This document shows positions 37,795 through 49,207 of a stretch of DNA of 64,000 bases, piece by piece (position 1 is the first letter of the stretch; every line of letters starts with the position of its first letter). This stretch comes from Gelatoporia subvermispora B (taxonomy: Eukaryota > Basidiomycota > Agaricomycetes > Polyporales > Gelatoporiaceae): positions 947,555 through 1,011,554 of the forward strand of contig KB445802.1 in assembly GCA_000320605.2 (NCBI GenBank), in the 5' to 3' direction. The notes under the pieces are model-generated. The model had not been told where the DNA came from and did not search any database. It was given only the letters and a program-made list of their open reading frames with translations. The translations under genes and the position numbers were made by a program.

Positions 37795-37999
37795 GGGGGA
37801 TAGACGGGTCTGGGCATTCTTTACGACTGTTATTTTAGTTCTCCTGCATTATCTACCGTTGCAGTACTAGTGGGCACCCTAAACATAGATCATGTGTATC
37901 AAATATCTCGATGCAAGCATTCGTCCCATATAGCTCAGGCACATCACTCCCAAGAGAGAAACGCTGTAGTCAACACCCCGCATTGCACCGCACGCGGGC
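37795..37999. other. Convergent 3' spacer
   Basis: About 200 bases between the ends of CTP synthase (plus) and the steroid-dehydrogenase-like gene (minus). Confidence 0.5.
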
Positions 38000-39483
38000 T
38001 CAATCGAGGTCAGTAGTTTGCTTCCCTGCGCGCTGTTGATGCTCGAGCACCACCCTGCATATACCCTCCATGGAAGTACAAGCGGTGTAACCTAGCCCGC
38101 CTTTATTTGCGGGCAGGCGAGCACGGGAATCATCGAATATGAGATGGGTGGTGGCGAGCATAAATGTTGAGGGCTGCAGCATAGCAAGATCATTGCTGAG
38201 TGGAGGTAACAGTCCTTGCAGCGTAGCTAAAGGCCCGCGCGTGAAGCAATAACGTGCGAGATGGTACCACTCAAGGATGTGAGCAAGAGCCAGAAGCAGG
38301 CTAGGTGAGACGTAAGAGAATACGGCCTCGCCGTTGGTCAGGATGTTGACGGCGCTGTAGACGTCGCCGAATGTCGGCGTCGGCCCTGAGTCCGCAACGC
38401 AGAATGCCCGCCCACCGAGATCCGGCCTGTGCGTCTCCCGCGGTGCCTCGATAAGACACTGCTCGTATAGGAGATGGGCCAGGGAACAATTTTCTACGTG
38501 TACGAATGAGGATGCGATGTTCCCCGACCACGTAGGGTTGGTCTTCTGCACGACATACTGACCGATCTTGAGCTGTGCCGTCGGACCGTAGATAGTAGCA
38601 GGCCTAATGGCTCCCGTCCTCAATACGCTGTCCCCAGAAGGTGTCTTGTCCGCGCCGGAAACAATGCGCTCTGCAGCCCACTTCGTGGCGGCGTAGTGAC
38701 TGTAGAACTTGTGCGGGGCACCGGTATCCTCTGAGATGACCTGCACGACATGTGCGGGCTCCTTCTCCCAGGGCCAAAGCCAGAGGCGCGTGGGACGCAT
38801 GACGAGCGTTCCGGAGGACGTGTAGATGAACACAGATGCGCCCGCGCGCCGAGCGGCGTCTACGACGTTCTGTGTGCCGTGGACGTTGAGGCGCTCGGAG
38901 AGAGGGAGTAGAGCCGGGTGCCGCTCGTGGTACCGGAACGACGCAGCGGTGTCGAAGACGGTGAGCTCGGAGCTGCCTGGTATGGACGATGCGGGCCACG
39001 ACTTGCAGAACGCGGCTTCCAGCGCAGACGCGTCGGTGATGTCGACCTGGATGTAGTCTACGTCTGCCGCGGCTCCCTGCCTCAGGTCGTCGCGAGTGGG
39101 CAGTGCTATGTCCAAACACCTGATTCTCCGTGGATCCTCACCGCGGGCAACGAGGTGGAGGATGATCCATCCACCCAAGAAGCCGGCCTGAAGATGTTTC
39201 GCCGGTCACCATAGCCCTTGGATGTCATGAAGCATGCAGGTGTACTACTCACCCCGCCGACCACGACGTATCGTCGTCCAGTCCTAGGGGGTAGCTTCTC
39301 TGCCAGCCAAACATGTGGGGGCTCAGAAAATGAAGCAGCTGTCGTCTTGACTGCGTCTGCGTCCCACCGCTCGGGTGTCAGAGTATAGGCCTCCTGAGGT
39401 AGTCCTGAAAGCTTCGAGTCATTATTTCGCACGTAGGCATACAGGGTGGATAGAGCTATTGTGCAGGCTAGCCAGAGCGCCAT
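38000..39483 (-). CDS. 3beta-hydroxysteroid dehydrogenase/isomerase-family protein (ERG26-like)
   Basis: An NAD(P)-dependent extended short-chain dehydrogenase of the 3beta-HSD family, which includes the sterol C-3 dehydrogenase (decarboxylating) of ergosterol synthesis. Exons 39483-39253 and 39187-38000 are joined by a 65-nt intron in phase 0, giving 472 aa. The N-terminal MALWLACTIALSTLYAYV is a probable membrane anchor. The Rossmann motif VVVGGAGFLGGWI spans the splice junction. The catalytic YxxxK is in SHYAATKWAAERIV, and the family's cofactor pocket follows (GAIRPATIYGPTAQ). A C-terminal hydrophobic region lies near the LLLALAHILEWYHLARYC block. This gene is longer at the N-terminus than yeast Erg26, so a paralogue acting on another sterol or steroid is possible. 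Confidence 0.85.
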
Positions 39484-41158
39484 GGATGGTCAACACGCGT
39501 CGAGAGACTCCCTGTGAGAGAAGGGCCGTCGCTGAGAGCACTTCGAAGGCCGCGGCGGAGCCTTTACCACGGCTGTGGTAACGGCTGCGCATGCTTGAGA
39601 CCAAAGTCACTGATGTGGGTTCAGAGTTTTGTCACAGTCGCCAAACTCTAATCTGACAAATCAGAGCCCATAGCGCGCGTTCAGCCGAGCAAAACATTCG
39701 TCACCGAAGTGCTCTCAAAAGCTGCCTGTGTATTACGGAGAGCGGTTGCACTGCCAAGGGAACAAATTAGAAAATGCGGCGGCGGATAAATTGATAGATT
39801 TCGGAATAATCATTGACATTACATGGGCGGGTTCTTCGGGATCTTTCTTGGCCAGCCAGGCGTAGTGCAGGCGGGTACGTGCGACGATTGGTGTACAGGT
39901 CAGCAGGAAATTGATCATGCACAATGCCATACAGATACTATGAAGATTGGACTCTTGGAGACGGCGAGAGCGCGAACATGGGCATTAAGATGGCTGAGGC
40001 AGCTATTAACGGCAGTATGAAGAATGTTCGAGGCAAGTGGTACAGTTATATTACGGAATGAGATATTGTTACGTACAGTGATGATTTTTGTTGCCGCCTC
40101 CGCTTTGTCGAGTTCGAACTTCGCAGGATAGGCAGGATCTTCGACATCCGCAAGAGTCTCCATCGAGCTCTCATCGCCATTCGAGAGTATTATTGTTACC
40201 TCCAACATACGTACATCCAGAGAACATGTCACGAGAATCGAGGAAGACATCCTGAAGCGTTGATCTAGTTTTCAGTGCGGTGCGTCCACTCGCCGTTCCG
40301 ATCGCCTCCGGTGCACGTGAACGCGTTGGAGGACTGACTCGGACACGCGGACGGCTGACCGGCTCTTGTCTTCAATACTCGGTCGCTATTCGAGTTTTTC
40401 ACCTTCCCTAGCATCTCGTGAGACACGACGCTGCCTTCCAATACACAATGCAAGAGCTCTTGCACAACAATATTCACTTGGCGACCACGTCAACGCATCC
40501 AGCGGACCCACAGTCTGTCATTCTCTGCTTCCAAGGATATGCTGTCCTCTGGACGGAAAAGAACGGCAGTAGCTTCGGGGGGAGACCACAAGGCAAGGCC
40601 AGGGACTGGGGCATGGACACTCAACGGATCGTCAGGGGGGCGCTTCTCAAACATTGCCCGAGGACATGTCTGCAGATGATGTTCCTTTACGAGAAATATC
40701 AATTGTACCAGGTCTGTCAACCTTCTGAAATGCATATTCGGCGAATTCGGTGTTCGCACGTTCGTTTATGGCGCCAGACGCTCCATGCATGACCCGCGAG
40801 GAATGTACCGTTTGGGCGGTTATCGGATTGTCAATGTCTTTCACCATGCCTCCCCTCGTGAGACTTTCATTCCGAGCGCTGACTTTATTCTCGATCTGGG
40901 TTATGCGGTCTCATGCTCTTAGTAGGCATGGATAGAACGCAGATATCTTCAAGGGCATGCGTCTCGTCGGGATAAATGCCTATGATCCCCTAGAATTGTT
41001 TGAACCCTCCGATCCGCATGCAGACCGTCCGGCTGGTAACCTAATGATGGCTGCGGCCTCAATTCGGACGACATCCTGCCGCATTAGGCCTTCCTAACCG
41101 CGGCTGGACGAGGCCTTCTCCCTGCCGCACCTGCACCCAGCATGACTATCAAGGCGCG
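39484..41158. other. Intergenic with unassigned open frames
   Basis: About 1.7 kb without a recognised gene. On the minus strand, 40250-40075 opens with MSSSILVTCSLDV and runs into a GTACGT donor. Just upstream another minus frame (40477-40265) ends CTGGDRNGEWTHRTEN. On the plus strand, 40418-40792 is open for 124 codons. I cannot tell which, if any, is used. Confidence 0.35.
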
Positions 41159-41165
41159 TATATAA
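41159..41165 (+). promoter_or_regulatory. TATA box of RBR gene B
   Basis: TATATAA lies 55 bases before the ATG at 41214 and only 25 before the ATG at 41184. That spacing favours the later ATG as the real start. Confidence 0.5.
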
Positions 41166-41213
41166 CCCTGAGCTCTGACGGCAATGTCTCGGCACATGTC
41201 GTCCTCCGCCAGT

Positions 41214-43175
41214 ATGACCTCTCAAGTCGCTGGGCCGTCTCATACTGCGACCACTCCCTTTCTACATTACCAACCGTATTGGCGACCCCCAGGCTGGAGC
41301 GCAGAGGACCTTGACGAGTTCGAACGGCTCCTTTTCGGGGAACCCAGAAACGATGCATTCAGCGATGGGACGATAAGACCTCGAGAGAGGCTCGAGGATG
41401 CGGGATGGGTCTCAGATGGGCTCGTTCAAAGTGCTCCGACAGCACAAGTCTCAGAAGTTGCGACCTGGGGAGCCACAGTGAGTAGGTGCGCTTCGCGAAG
41501 GAATCATGCCTTACAATATATGTAGCACTACGGGAACGGTCGTGCCTACAACCAGACTGCTGTCACAGAAAACAGCCTCGCGAGCGCGTTCACAATGTAT
41601 GTGACATCGCCGTAACCTCGAATGCATGATCTAACCATTGATCAGACAACGCGAGGCCCACACAGGCCAAAGTCTCTCCTATTTCAATCAGACAACGAAC
41701 CCAGATACGCTGTATGTGGATCCATGCATAATCACCAACTTTACTACTCAAACTTCATGGCTAGTCCGTCTATCACTTGCGTCGTCTGCATGGACACGAT
41801 CTCTGACGTCGACATCATCGCTCCATGCGGTCACCACTACGACAAGGATTGCATCTTGCTCTTGTTTGAGCGTGCGACGGAGGACGAGTCCCTCTTTCCG
41901 CCTCGGTGCTGCTCAGAGAAGATCCCCTTGGTCACCGTGCACGCATACATGAGCGCCGACCTTCTGCAGCGGTTCAGGGAGAAGTCAGAGGAATTCAGCA
42001 CCCTCAAGCGCGTCTACTGCGCCAACCCCGCCTGCAGCCACTTCCTCGGGCCGCAGCAGGAGTTCACCTCACTCCTCGTTGCGTCCAAGCTCACACCGAC
42101 AACAAAGACGTGTACCGCGCCCAGATGCACGACCATGACCTGCATGCGGTGCAAGAGCGCAGTAAACGGGGCGGAGCACTGGTGCGTCGAGGACGTGCAA
42201 GACCTGCAGATCCTCGAGCTCGGGCGCGAGGCGGGCTGGGCCCGGTGCCCCGGCTGCAAGGTGATGATCGAGCGCAATTCCGGCTGCTCGCATATGTCGT
42301 GCCGCTGCGGGACCCAATTTTGCTACTGCTGCGGCGAGCGCTGGAAAACGTGCTCGTGCGGGCCATACGGCCCGGCTACCAGGCGCCGACGTAGAACGGC
42401 TCGCCCGAGAGGAGTCGTGCAGGCGCGACAAGAGCCGGCCCTTCCACGATCTGTGCAGGACGACGGTCTGCCCCAGAACCTACAGTCATTGATGGTGAAC
42501 GGACGACAAGAGAGTGCGCCAATGCTGCCTGTGGACGCTCGATTTGTCGGGATTGCGGCGAACACTGAGAACACGTCGAGGCAACCGGCGGCTAACCTGC
42601 CAACTGTTTCCGCGGTACGCTACAGCTCTGCAAGTCTTTGGGCTCCACCCGCGCCTACTCTGACGACGATGCTCCTACCGGTGGTTCCATCAGTACAACC
42701 CGCGCCTGCGCAATACTGGTTTCCGCCTATGCCCTCCCCAAGACAGCATCCCGTTCATTCTGAATTGCCACCGCTACCGTCGATTGGTGAACTAGCGGGA
42801 CGCGACTTCGCGCCTGCTTGGACGCCAACTGATACTTCGTCTGTAGTCACCTCGAGTTCACCAGCTCAGCCCAGGTCTTCGCGTCGTCGGGTCGCGCACC
42901 TGCCTACAGCGATAATACCGCCGGCCGTATCTTTGACTGTACGGCCCGAACCCACGCATTTGGACCATCCGTACGTACACACGACAATGATGTTGCCAGC
43001 TGCCCCGTCAGTGGCGGCTCATGCACAGTTCGGATACTCTGCTTCACAAATCATGATGATGCGCGCAGTCGCTTCACCAGCACGAGCCAGGTACACACAT
43101 TTGGGTCACCCGTCCTCGCATGCGGCAGTGATGCCCTCAGTTGCTGCAGCGGAACAGCAGTGGACTATGCGTTGA
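41214..43175 (+). CDS. RBR-type E3 ubiquitin ligase B
   Basis: This is the first of a head-to-tail array of three RBR ligases. Exons 41214-41477, 41526-41596, 41646-41711 and 41765-43175 give 603 aa with consistent phases. The start MTSQVAGPSH matches RBR-A (MTSIAGPSS) and RBR-D (MASAAGPSR), which is why I prefer it to the ATG at 41184. An acidic AEDLDEFERLL block remains, but the LTDxELA helix is diverged. RING1 is CVVCMD..PCGHHYDKDC, and the IBR runs from YCANPAC to EHWC. RING2 is RCPGCKVMIERNSGCSHMSC then CYCCGERWKTC, keeping the catalytic Cys. The C-terminal 240 residues are Pro/Ser/Ala/Met-rich, and the terminal Cys cluster of RBR-A and RBR-D is missing. Confidence 0.86.
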
Positions 43176-43722
43176 GACTTAGAACGCACTGATACTGCAT
43201 GTGCTAGCAGTGCGCGGCCTTCGAAACAGGTGCGCGGCGTAGGCATGCGCGCATAGATGCTAACGTACACCACGGTGAGGTGAAGCTCGTATCAAGCTTG
43301 ACCCTGACCGTCACGCCCCTTCGACATTAACTATGTTCTTGACCCATTGTAGTGCCAGTATTGTGGCCTGGTCTAGAATATTATGATATTGCAATTCGAA
43401 TCATTTCCGAGGACCTGCGCGCCTTTTCGAATCACCAATATAGTTGTTCGCTCAAATGGTCTGGGTCAGGTCATGTCCTTCGCATGCCGGTGTCTGCCTT
43501 GAACCGAATTGCGACTGTGGTCCTTATCTGGAGGATACTCTCCCAAGTTCGGTTTACTCGTCATTTTGATGATATTCGGAGTAGTGCATATGCTGTATAT
43601 AATCTTCGGGCCGACGACATGTGTTATCTGCTCGATCTGTATAGTGGCTATCTCACTATCGCGTCATTTGACTCTAAGAGTCTTCTTTTTTTGACATGTT
43701 GACATCGACCTTGAAAGATCGG
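43176..43722. other. Intergenic segment related to 45377-45600
   Basis: No gene. Bases about 43438-43540 resemble 45418-45540 (shared stretches include gtccttatctgg / atccttatctgg and tgttcgctc / tattcgctc). The DNA downstream of RBR-B and RBR-C therefore descends from the same duplicated unit. Confidence 0.5.
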
Positions 43723-43729
43723 TATATAA
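43723..43729 (+). promoter_or_regulatory. TATA box of RBR gene C
   Basis: TATATAA, 125 bases before the ATG at 43848. The distance leaves room for a short leader. Confidence 0.5.
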
Positions 43730-43847
43730 GGTGTTGCAACTGTCTCTAACTGTCACAGCACTGCTTGATCCTCTCTCCAAGGTAAACCTGATCTGTCCCC
43801 CCACGAAAGCCCCTACACCATATAACCACCGGCCAGACGAGCTGATA

Positions 43848-45307
43848 ATGAGCTTTTCGAACGAAAGGTACGTATCCAATGCGTCAAAATTGAGTCGTGC
43901 CATTCATTATCCTGGCTCTATAGCCTGTCTGACATCTGCGCTATCTGCTTGGAAGTCATAACTAGCGCCAACATCGTCGCCCCATGTGGTCACCACTACG
44001 ATGAAGGCTGCATTCTCGACCTGTTTGAAAATTCGATGAAGGACGAATCTCTCTTCCCACCTCGGTGCTGTTCACAGATCATTCCTCTAGAGTCCGTGCT
44101 GGAATACGTAGATCTCGACTGGCTACACCAGTTCGAAGCGAAAATGGAAGAGTTTGGCGCATTGAACCGAGTCTACTGTGCTAACCCCGCCTGCGGCCAT
44201 TTCCTCGGCTCACAGCAGGAGCACGACTCATTCGGACCCTCTGCGTCCACGGCTGCGCCCATGACGAAGGCCTGCCCTGCCGTCGCATGCATGACCACAA
44301 CCTGCCTCCTATGCAAGCATGAAGTCACCGGGCTCGAGCATCGTTGCTCTGAAGACGCGCAGGACGCACAAGTACTCCAGCTGGGACGCGCGGCAGGCTG
44401 GGCGCGGTGCCCGGGCTGCAAAACGATGGTCGAGCGCGACCAGGGGTGCTTCCACATGACATGCCGCTGCCAGACCCAGTTCTGCTACTTGTGCGAAAGC
44501 CGGTGGAAGACGTGCGCCTGTCCGCAGATGCCCGCGCAAAGGCTCCCCGAGGCCGGCGGCGGCCAGAGACGTCCGCTCGCAACTGCGCCAAGGGTATTCG
44601 GACTTCGGGAGACAGTTCGGCATGTTGGGACGGCGCCACTGAACCTTCCGGTCTCGACCCGGTTTGGCGTCCCGATACCCTCAGAGGTGCGCACAGCGAG
44701 GATGGGACGGTCCATACCACCCATGTCCACGCGATTCGGGGCCGCGCATGGGCGCACGGTGTCGAACCTGCCAGTTACTCCACCTGTGCAGCCCACGTCC
44801 ACGCGTTTTGGAATCTCGCAGCGTGCACCTAATATGGGGACAAGAGCTAGTCTCCTGGGGCCACACCCACCCACTAGGACATCAGCCGCGCGGAGCACGA
44901 CATTAATGCCACCAGCTTCTCCACCTGCACGGCCTACGTCTACACGTCACAAGGTTTCGTTGAGTGTGCCCCGGGCGATGTCGACACCAAGAGGCAACTT
45001 ATCCGGATTGCGCGCATCCGCGCCGAGGGTGCCGCTGCCGCCGCGTGCTTCATTAGCAGCACAACACGGGCCCGCGCATTCCATGTTTTCGTCTGCGCCT
45101 ACGAGAACAGTGATGATTCCGTTGAGGTCATCAGGAGGATACGGACCCAGGCATGTTCATTCCACGCTCGCGCCTACGACAACGATGCAGTCAGGTGTTG
45201 GGTCAGGGGGTATCAGGACTGCGAGACACATTGGACGTTCATCTATACTTCCGATACCAGTGCTGGAGCCTGCATCGCTAGCCCCACTGCGTAGGTCGAG
45301 GCGTTGA
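43848..45307 (+). CDS. RBR-type E3 ubiquitin ligase C, N-terminally reduced
   Basis: Exon 1 (43848-43867) is only 20 nt and joins exon 2 (43924-45307) through a 56-nt intron, giving 467 aa. The protein begins MSFSNESLSDICAICLEV, so RING1 starts about 10 residues in, and the whole N-terminal helical domain of the relatives is absent. RING1 continues APCGHHYDEGC. The IBR runs from YCANPAC to LEHRCSE. RING2 is RCPGCKTMVERDQGCFHMTC plus CYLCESRWKTC, catalytic Cys present. The tail of roughly 240 residues is Arg/Pro/Ser/Thr-rich and contains a spaced STRFG motif. There is no terminal Cys cluster. Either a lost 5' half or a derived short ligase is possible. Confidence 0.84.
44655..44960 (+). repeat. 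Spaced STRFG-type coding repeat
   Basis: Within the tail of RBR-C the motif (P/V)xSTRFG appears three times (VSTRFGVPI, MSTRFGAAH, TSTRFGISQ), and a fourth, diverged copy reads TSTRHKVSL. The spacing is about 28-48 residues, often preceded by a Pro-rich patch. It may be a short linear motif or the residue of an internal duplication. Confidence 0.55.
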
Positions 45308-45684
45308 GGCCATCGACTGAGCTTATTGTGCTACTCGTAGGGAAGATGTGGTCGTTTCCAGGTGAAGTGATACAAAATGTGGAAGCATTTTGATGTGGCT
45401 GCTGAGAGCGTCTTTTTTGATGGTTATTCGCTCGAATTGTATTCCTCGGCCTTTATTTCGCTCGTAGTGTCTGCTTGTACGACATGTCAGTGCCTGCCCT
45501 TGAGCTTGAACCTAATCGTGATTGTGATCCTTATCTGGTCGATGTCTTTCTACATTCGGTGGTCGCGACTTCAAAATGGTCCAGCTTCTAACAGAACTCT
45601 GTAGCTGTCGGCATCTATACGGTTAGGTATAAGAACCTACAGCTGGTCGCGATTATGCCCAGCGTATGTTGCCTTCTCCCCTAC
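45308..45684. other. Intergenic and promoter of RBR gene D
   Basis: Related to the segment downstream of RBR-B. A TATAAG at 45628-45633 lies 57 bases before the chosen ATG of RBR-D. An ATG at 45655 falls too close to it to be a likely start. Confidence 0.45.
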
Positions 45685-47709
45685 ATGGCCTCCGCTGCAG
45701 GACCGTCTCGCGCTGCAGCCCGTGACCCTCTCCGGCACGACCTGCACCGGCAGTCAGATCTGTACAGGTCCATAGCGGGAATGGACGCGCAGGTTATCGA
45801 CGAGCTTGAGAGAGACCTCGACGAGGCCCGCAGGAGCAATAGACCTTTGACCGACGGCGAGCTCGCCGTCCAATTTACTGTCGAAGAGGCGCGACGTCTT
45901 TTGAGGCTCAACGAAGATCGCGAACTTGCTCTCAGACTGGCGCGGGAACATCAAGACGCGCATACAGCCCATCTCGCAAATGATGGCACTGCAGTAAGAG
46001 ATAGATCTTGCAAGTCCACGGTCAGCGTCTGACGATCCACCCAATAGTTCGAACGCAATCCCGCTCGTGTTCCGGCCCCTGCAGCGGTGAACAGCAGAGA
46101 GAATCCGCGTGCTGCGTAAGTGTTCATATTACGACTGCGACCACATCATCTCACTGACGGTCATGAATGCAGACAAGCTGCGCTAGCACCACCTGTTAAA
46201 CAGAGTGAAGGATGGTTTTCTTCGACTTTCAGCGCAGTTGCCTCTTTCGTTTCCAGCACGGCGGCCTACTGGTTGTCTCCTAAAGAGACACCGTCTCCTG
46301 GGGTGACTGTAGGCGATGTGTTGACTAGACCTGGCCAGACTGGGAGCCGAGCGCGGTACGATATTGCAGACCTTGCCCTTGCATTACCACTGAACTCCCG
46401 GTCAGCCCGTCTGGACACAATTGTATCATCTGCATGGATGCCATCATCGGCGTTGACATAACCACCCCGTGCCGCCACCACTACGACAAAGGCTGTATGC
46501 TCGATTTGTTCGAGAGTGCGACGAAAGACGAGTCGCTTTTCCCGCCTCGATGCTGCCGACAGACCATCCCTCTGTGTCTCGTGCAGGCACACATGAGCGC
46601 CGACCTCCTGAAACTGTTCAGAGAAAAGTCAGAGGAATTTGGCACCCTCAAGCGCGTCTATTGCGCCGACCCTGCCTGTAGCCGCTTTCTCGGGCCGCAA
46701 CAAGAGTCCACTTCGTGGTCGCTCAGGAGCCCGGCGACCAAAGCCTGCCCCGCCGCAGGCTGTACGACCAATACCTGCCTTGGGTGTAAGAACAAAGTAT
46801 CCGGGCCCCTTCACCGCTGCGCGGAGAATGCACAAGATGCGCAGGTGCTTGGCCTTGGGCACACGGAGGGCTGGGCGCGGTGCCCCGGGTGCGCGAACAT
46901 GATCGAGCTGAGCCTCGGGTGCTACCACATGACGTGCCGCTGCAAGACGGAGTTCTGCTATCTGTGCAAGAAGCGCTGGAAGACGTGCGTGTGCCCCCAA
47001 TGGGACGAGCGCAGGCTCCACGCCGCGGCGGAGGCGCGGGCGGATGCGGAGTTGCGGCATCAGCCTGCGCGCCTGCCGCTGCCACGGCGTCCGGTTGACG
47101 CCTGGGCAGGAGCGCCTCCGGCGGTGTATCCACCACCGGAAGCCTGGATTGTACGACCTGCTCCCATCCACCCGGCGCAGCGCACGACACACGAACAAAC
47201 GACGGCGAACATCCCAAGGCGCCCGGCTGCGACAAGGGTTGCTACATATATGCCTCGAGAGGCTCCGCCTCCCGTCGCTCGCAGGGAGCCCCAGGCCGCA
47301 CCGGATCCTTCCACAGCTGCGCGGGCTGGGACTTCCTCCGCGCGTCCAGTGAGCCTGACAGCGACCCTCCCGCCAGTTAGTCCCGTCAAGCCGGGGCCTC
47401 GTCCGACTCCGGCGCCCAGCACCGGCGTGGGCAACGCGCCCACGGGTCGGGACGTACTTGTCCGACAGTGGATGGACCGCCTGCGCGTCGACCACGAGTG
47501 CGCCCACGAAGGCTGGCGGTACGTGCGCGGCGCGGATAGGTGCCAGACGTGCCACCACAATCTGCCGCTGTACCTCTTTGTGAGTGGATATGTCATTGGT
47601 GAGATCACACGATGCTGATGTGCTAACCTTGCGTTGTCTGGGAATTTTGAAGCATTGCAAAGGGTGCGAGATCAAGGTGTGCAGGAGGTGTCGCATGAAT
47701 CGGCTTTGA
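45685..47709 (+). CDS. RBR-type E3 ubiquitin ligase D
   Basis: Third of the array and the closest relative of RBR-A. Exons 45685-45993, 46048-46115, 46173-46355, 46406-47579 and 47653-47709 give 596 aa. The N-terminus MASAAGPSR leads to a helical block with VIDELERDLDEA, LTDGELAVQF and EDRELALRLAREHQ. RING1 is CIICMD..PCRHHYDKGC (Gly replaced by Arg beside the Cys, metal ligands kept). The IBR runs from YCADPAC to LHRCAE. RING2 is RCPGCANMIELSLGCYHMTC with the catalytic Cys. The C-terminal zinc-like cluster CAHEGWRYVRGADRCQTC ends in a separate small exon, HCKGCEIKVCRRCRMNRL, exactly as in RBR-A, including intron position and phase. Confidence 0.87.
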
Positions 47710-47900
47710 ACGCGACCTCCGCCTGTCTTGGACATCCTAGCTTCTTGTGAATCGACTCAGCTCAATCTGAGCATAGAAAACTCAATTCTGGGTCCGGTAA
47801 GAAGCATAAGCCGATAGCATATCCATTATGGACGTCGACCATAGACATTGAGCCAGAGTTTGCGTCGACGACAACAAAAATGGAGTGAAGCGCTCTTTGG
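47710..47900. other. Spacer before the transposon
   Basis: 3' flank of RBR-D up to the left target-site duplication. No gene seen. Confidence 0.5.
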
Positions 47901-47908
47901 GCAGCAAG
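47901..47908. repeat. Left 8-bp target-site duplication (GCAGCAAG)
   Basis: GCAGCAAG stands immediately outside the left terminal repeat and is repeated exactly at 49208-49215 on the other side of the element. Confidence 0.88.
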
Positions 47909-49207
47909 TAGTGCTGTGGGCAATTGAACCACAAGGCATTTGCCGGCAAATGACAATTGCTCGACCAATTTTGGGCCTGGCAAATGTGTGGCAAATGCGG
48001 CAATCGGTGGCAAATGAAGACTTTTGTACTATACATCGCTGTTTTGAGCTATTTCTCGTGCTAATTGATACCGAGGTCCCTGAGCAATGACCGCGCGTCC
48101 CATCCCTCGGCGGCTGTGCCATCATCAAGCTGCGCAACCTCATCCTGCAGCGAGCACGGAGCCAAACCCTTCCGGATCGTATCCATCTCCTTGACAGCAT
48201 ACGTGTCCTCCACTGATATGTCTCCCGAAAGGCTGTCTCCCTCCACTGGACTGCTCGCTTGCTCGTGTGCTATGGCCTCCATCCAGCTGAATTCCGCCTC
48301 GATCTCATCAAGAGATATGTCTTCCGGCCCCTTGAGACTCTCATCCTGACTTCTGTTACCGAGCGCAGGGTCGTCCGGTGTAGTGAACGCCTGTGTTGCT
48401 GATGAGATGGCTAGTCGGCGGCAGAGTGGATGAAGAAACAGGGCGAGCCAATGCAGAGAGGTATTCATCCGATGAAACTCCCTGTGTAGAGATGACTTTG
48501 CGTGAGCTGCAAAGTCAGCATCATCTGTTGCCGTTATTGGAAGCCGTGCAATAATGGCCCGTTCTGCCCAGATTAGCTCCAGCATACAGTCCGCAAGAGA
48601 TGCATCACGACTCTCCAAATTACCGATTGCGTCAACGATTGGTTTGCGCTTTGTTCCTAGTGCCGGGGCAGCCGGCCCAACCTCTAGTCCTCCGTTCGCA
48701 ACTAGCAGAGATAGGGCTTCAATGCGGACATCCTGAGGTGCATTCGGGCAGTGCTCGAACTTTGACACATGTAGAATGCAACGTCGGTCACGGTGCTCGA
48801 TAGGCTTCGGGTCTGTACAGTACTTGCACAGCATCATGTAACGTTTGGTCTTTTCATTGCGTGGCCCATCCTTGTTGAAGTGCTTCTCGACAAACGCGTC
48901 AAGCTGCCGTCCGCCGCCGTGCGCCCGAGTCATGAGAATGAGATATGAGACAACAGTTGCCAAAATTGGCACTTCAGACACACCAGAATGGCTCACATCC
49001 TCGCGTCCCTCTCGATCCCTGGAAGAACGGTCAGGAATACATTCTGCCCTTGGTAATATCATACTACGTAGTGTACATAACATTGTACTCTAATACACAA
49101 TTGCCAGCAATCGCCAGCACATGTCCGAACAATAGACAATCGCCACTCAATTGCCAGGGGTGGCAATTGGCGCGTGGCAAAACGGCAAGCGCTTGCCAAC
49201 AACACTA
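47909..49207 (-). mobile_element. Short hAT-type DNA transposon, non-autonomous
   Basis: The element is 1299 bp with imperfect terminal inverted repeats. The left end reads TAGTGCTGTGGGCAA, and the right end read inward reads TAGTGTTGTTGGCAA, 13 of 15 identical. Both start with the hAT-type TAGTG (YARNG consensus) and are flanked by identical 8-bp GCAGCAAG, the target-duplication length known for hAT elements. Both subterminal regions are packed with GGCAAATG/GGCAATTG-like words in inverted orientation, as is common for transposase-binding sites. It encodes one minus-strand protein with a BED-like zinc finger but no catalytic core, so mobilisation would need a transposase from elsewhere. Confidence 0.87.
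48061..49083 (-). CDS. BED-zinc-finger-like protein inside the hAT element, no transposase core
   Basis: An intronless frame of 340 codons; the real start may be the internal ATG that begins MTRAHGGGRQ (about 48930). The N-terminal part reads DAFVEKHFNKDGPRNEKTKR and then CKYC..EHRDRRCILHVSKFEHC. It resembles the BED-type DNA-binding finger and following region of basidiomycete hAT transposases. The rest is helical and acidic (for example ISLDEIEAEFSWMEAIAHE). It ends without a recognisable RNase H-like catalytic region or the C-terminal hAT dimerisation domain. The probable role is binding the element's subterminal repeats, or none. It could be an internally deleted transposase gene that re-acquired a stop. 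Confidence 0.6.
   Translation of the reverse strand: MLCTLRSMILPRAECIPDRSSRDREGREDVSHSGVSEVPILATVVSYLILMTRAHGGGRQLDAFVEKHFNKDGPRNEKTKRYMMLCKYCTDPKPIEHRDRRCILHVSKFEHCPNAPQDVRIEALSLLVANGGLEVGPAAPALGTKRKPIVDAIGNLESRDASLADCMLELIWAERAIIARLPITATDDADFAAHAKSSLHREFHRMNTSLHWLALFLHPLCRRLAISSATQAFTTPDDPALGNRSQDESLKGPEDISLDEIEAEFSWMEAIAHEQASSPVEGDSLSGDISVEDTYAVKEMDTIRKGLAPCSLQDEVAQLDDGTAAEGWDARSLLRDLGIN

Noticed and set aside
46629..47735. 368-codon minus-strand frame opposite RBR-D
   Set aside because: Antisense shadow; the plus strand has all RBR metal-binding residues and conserved introns.
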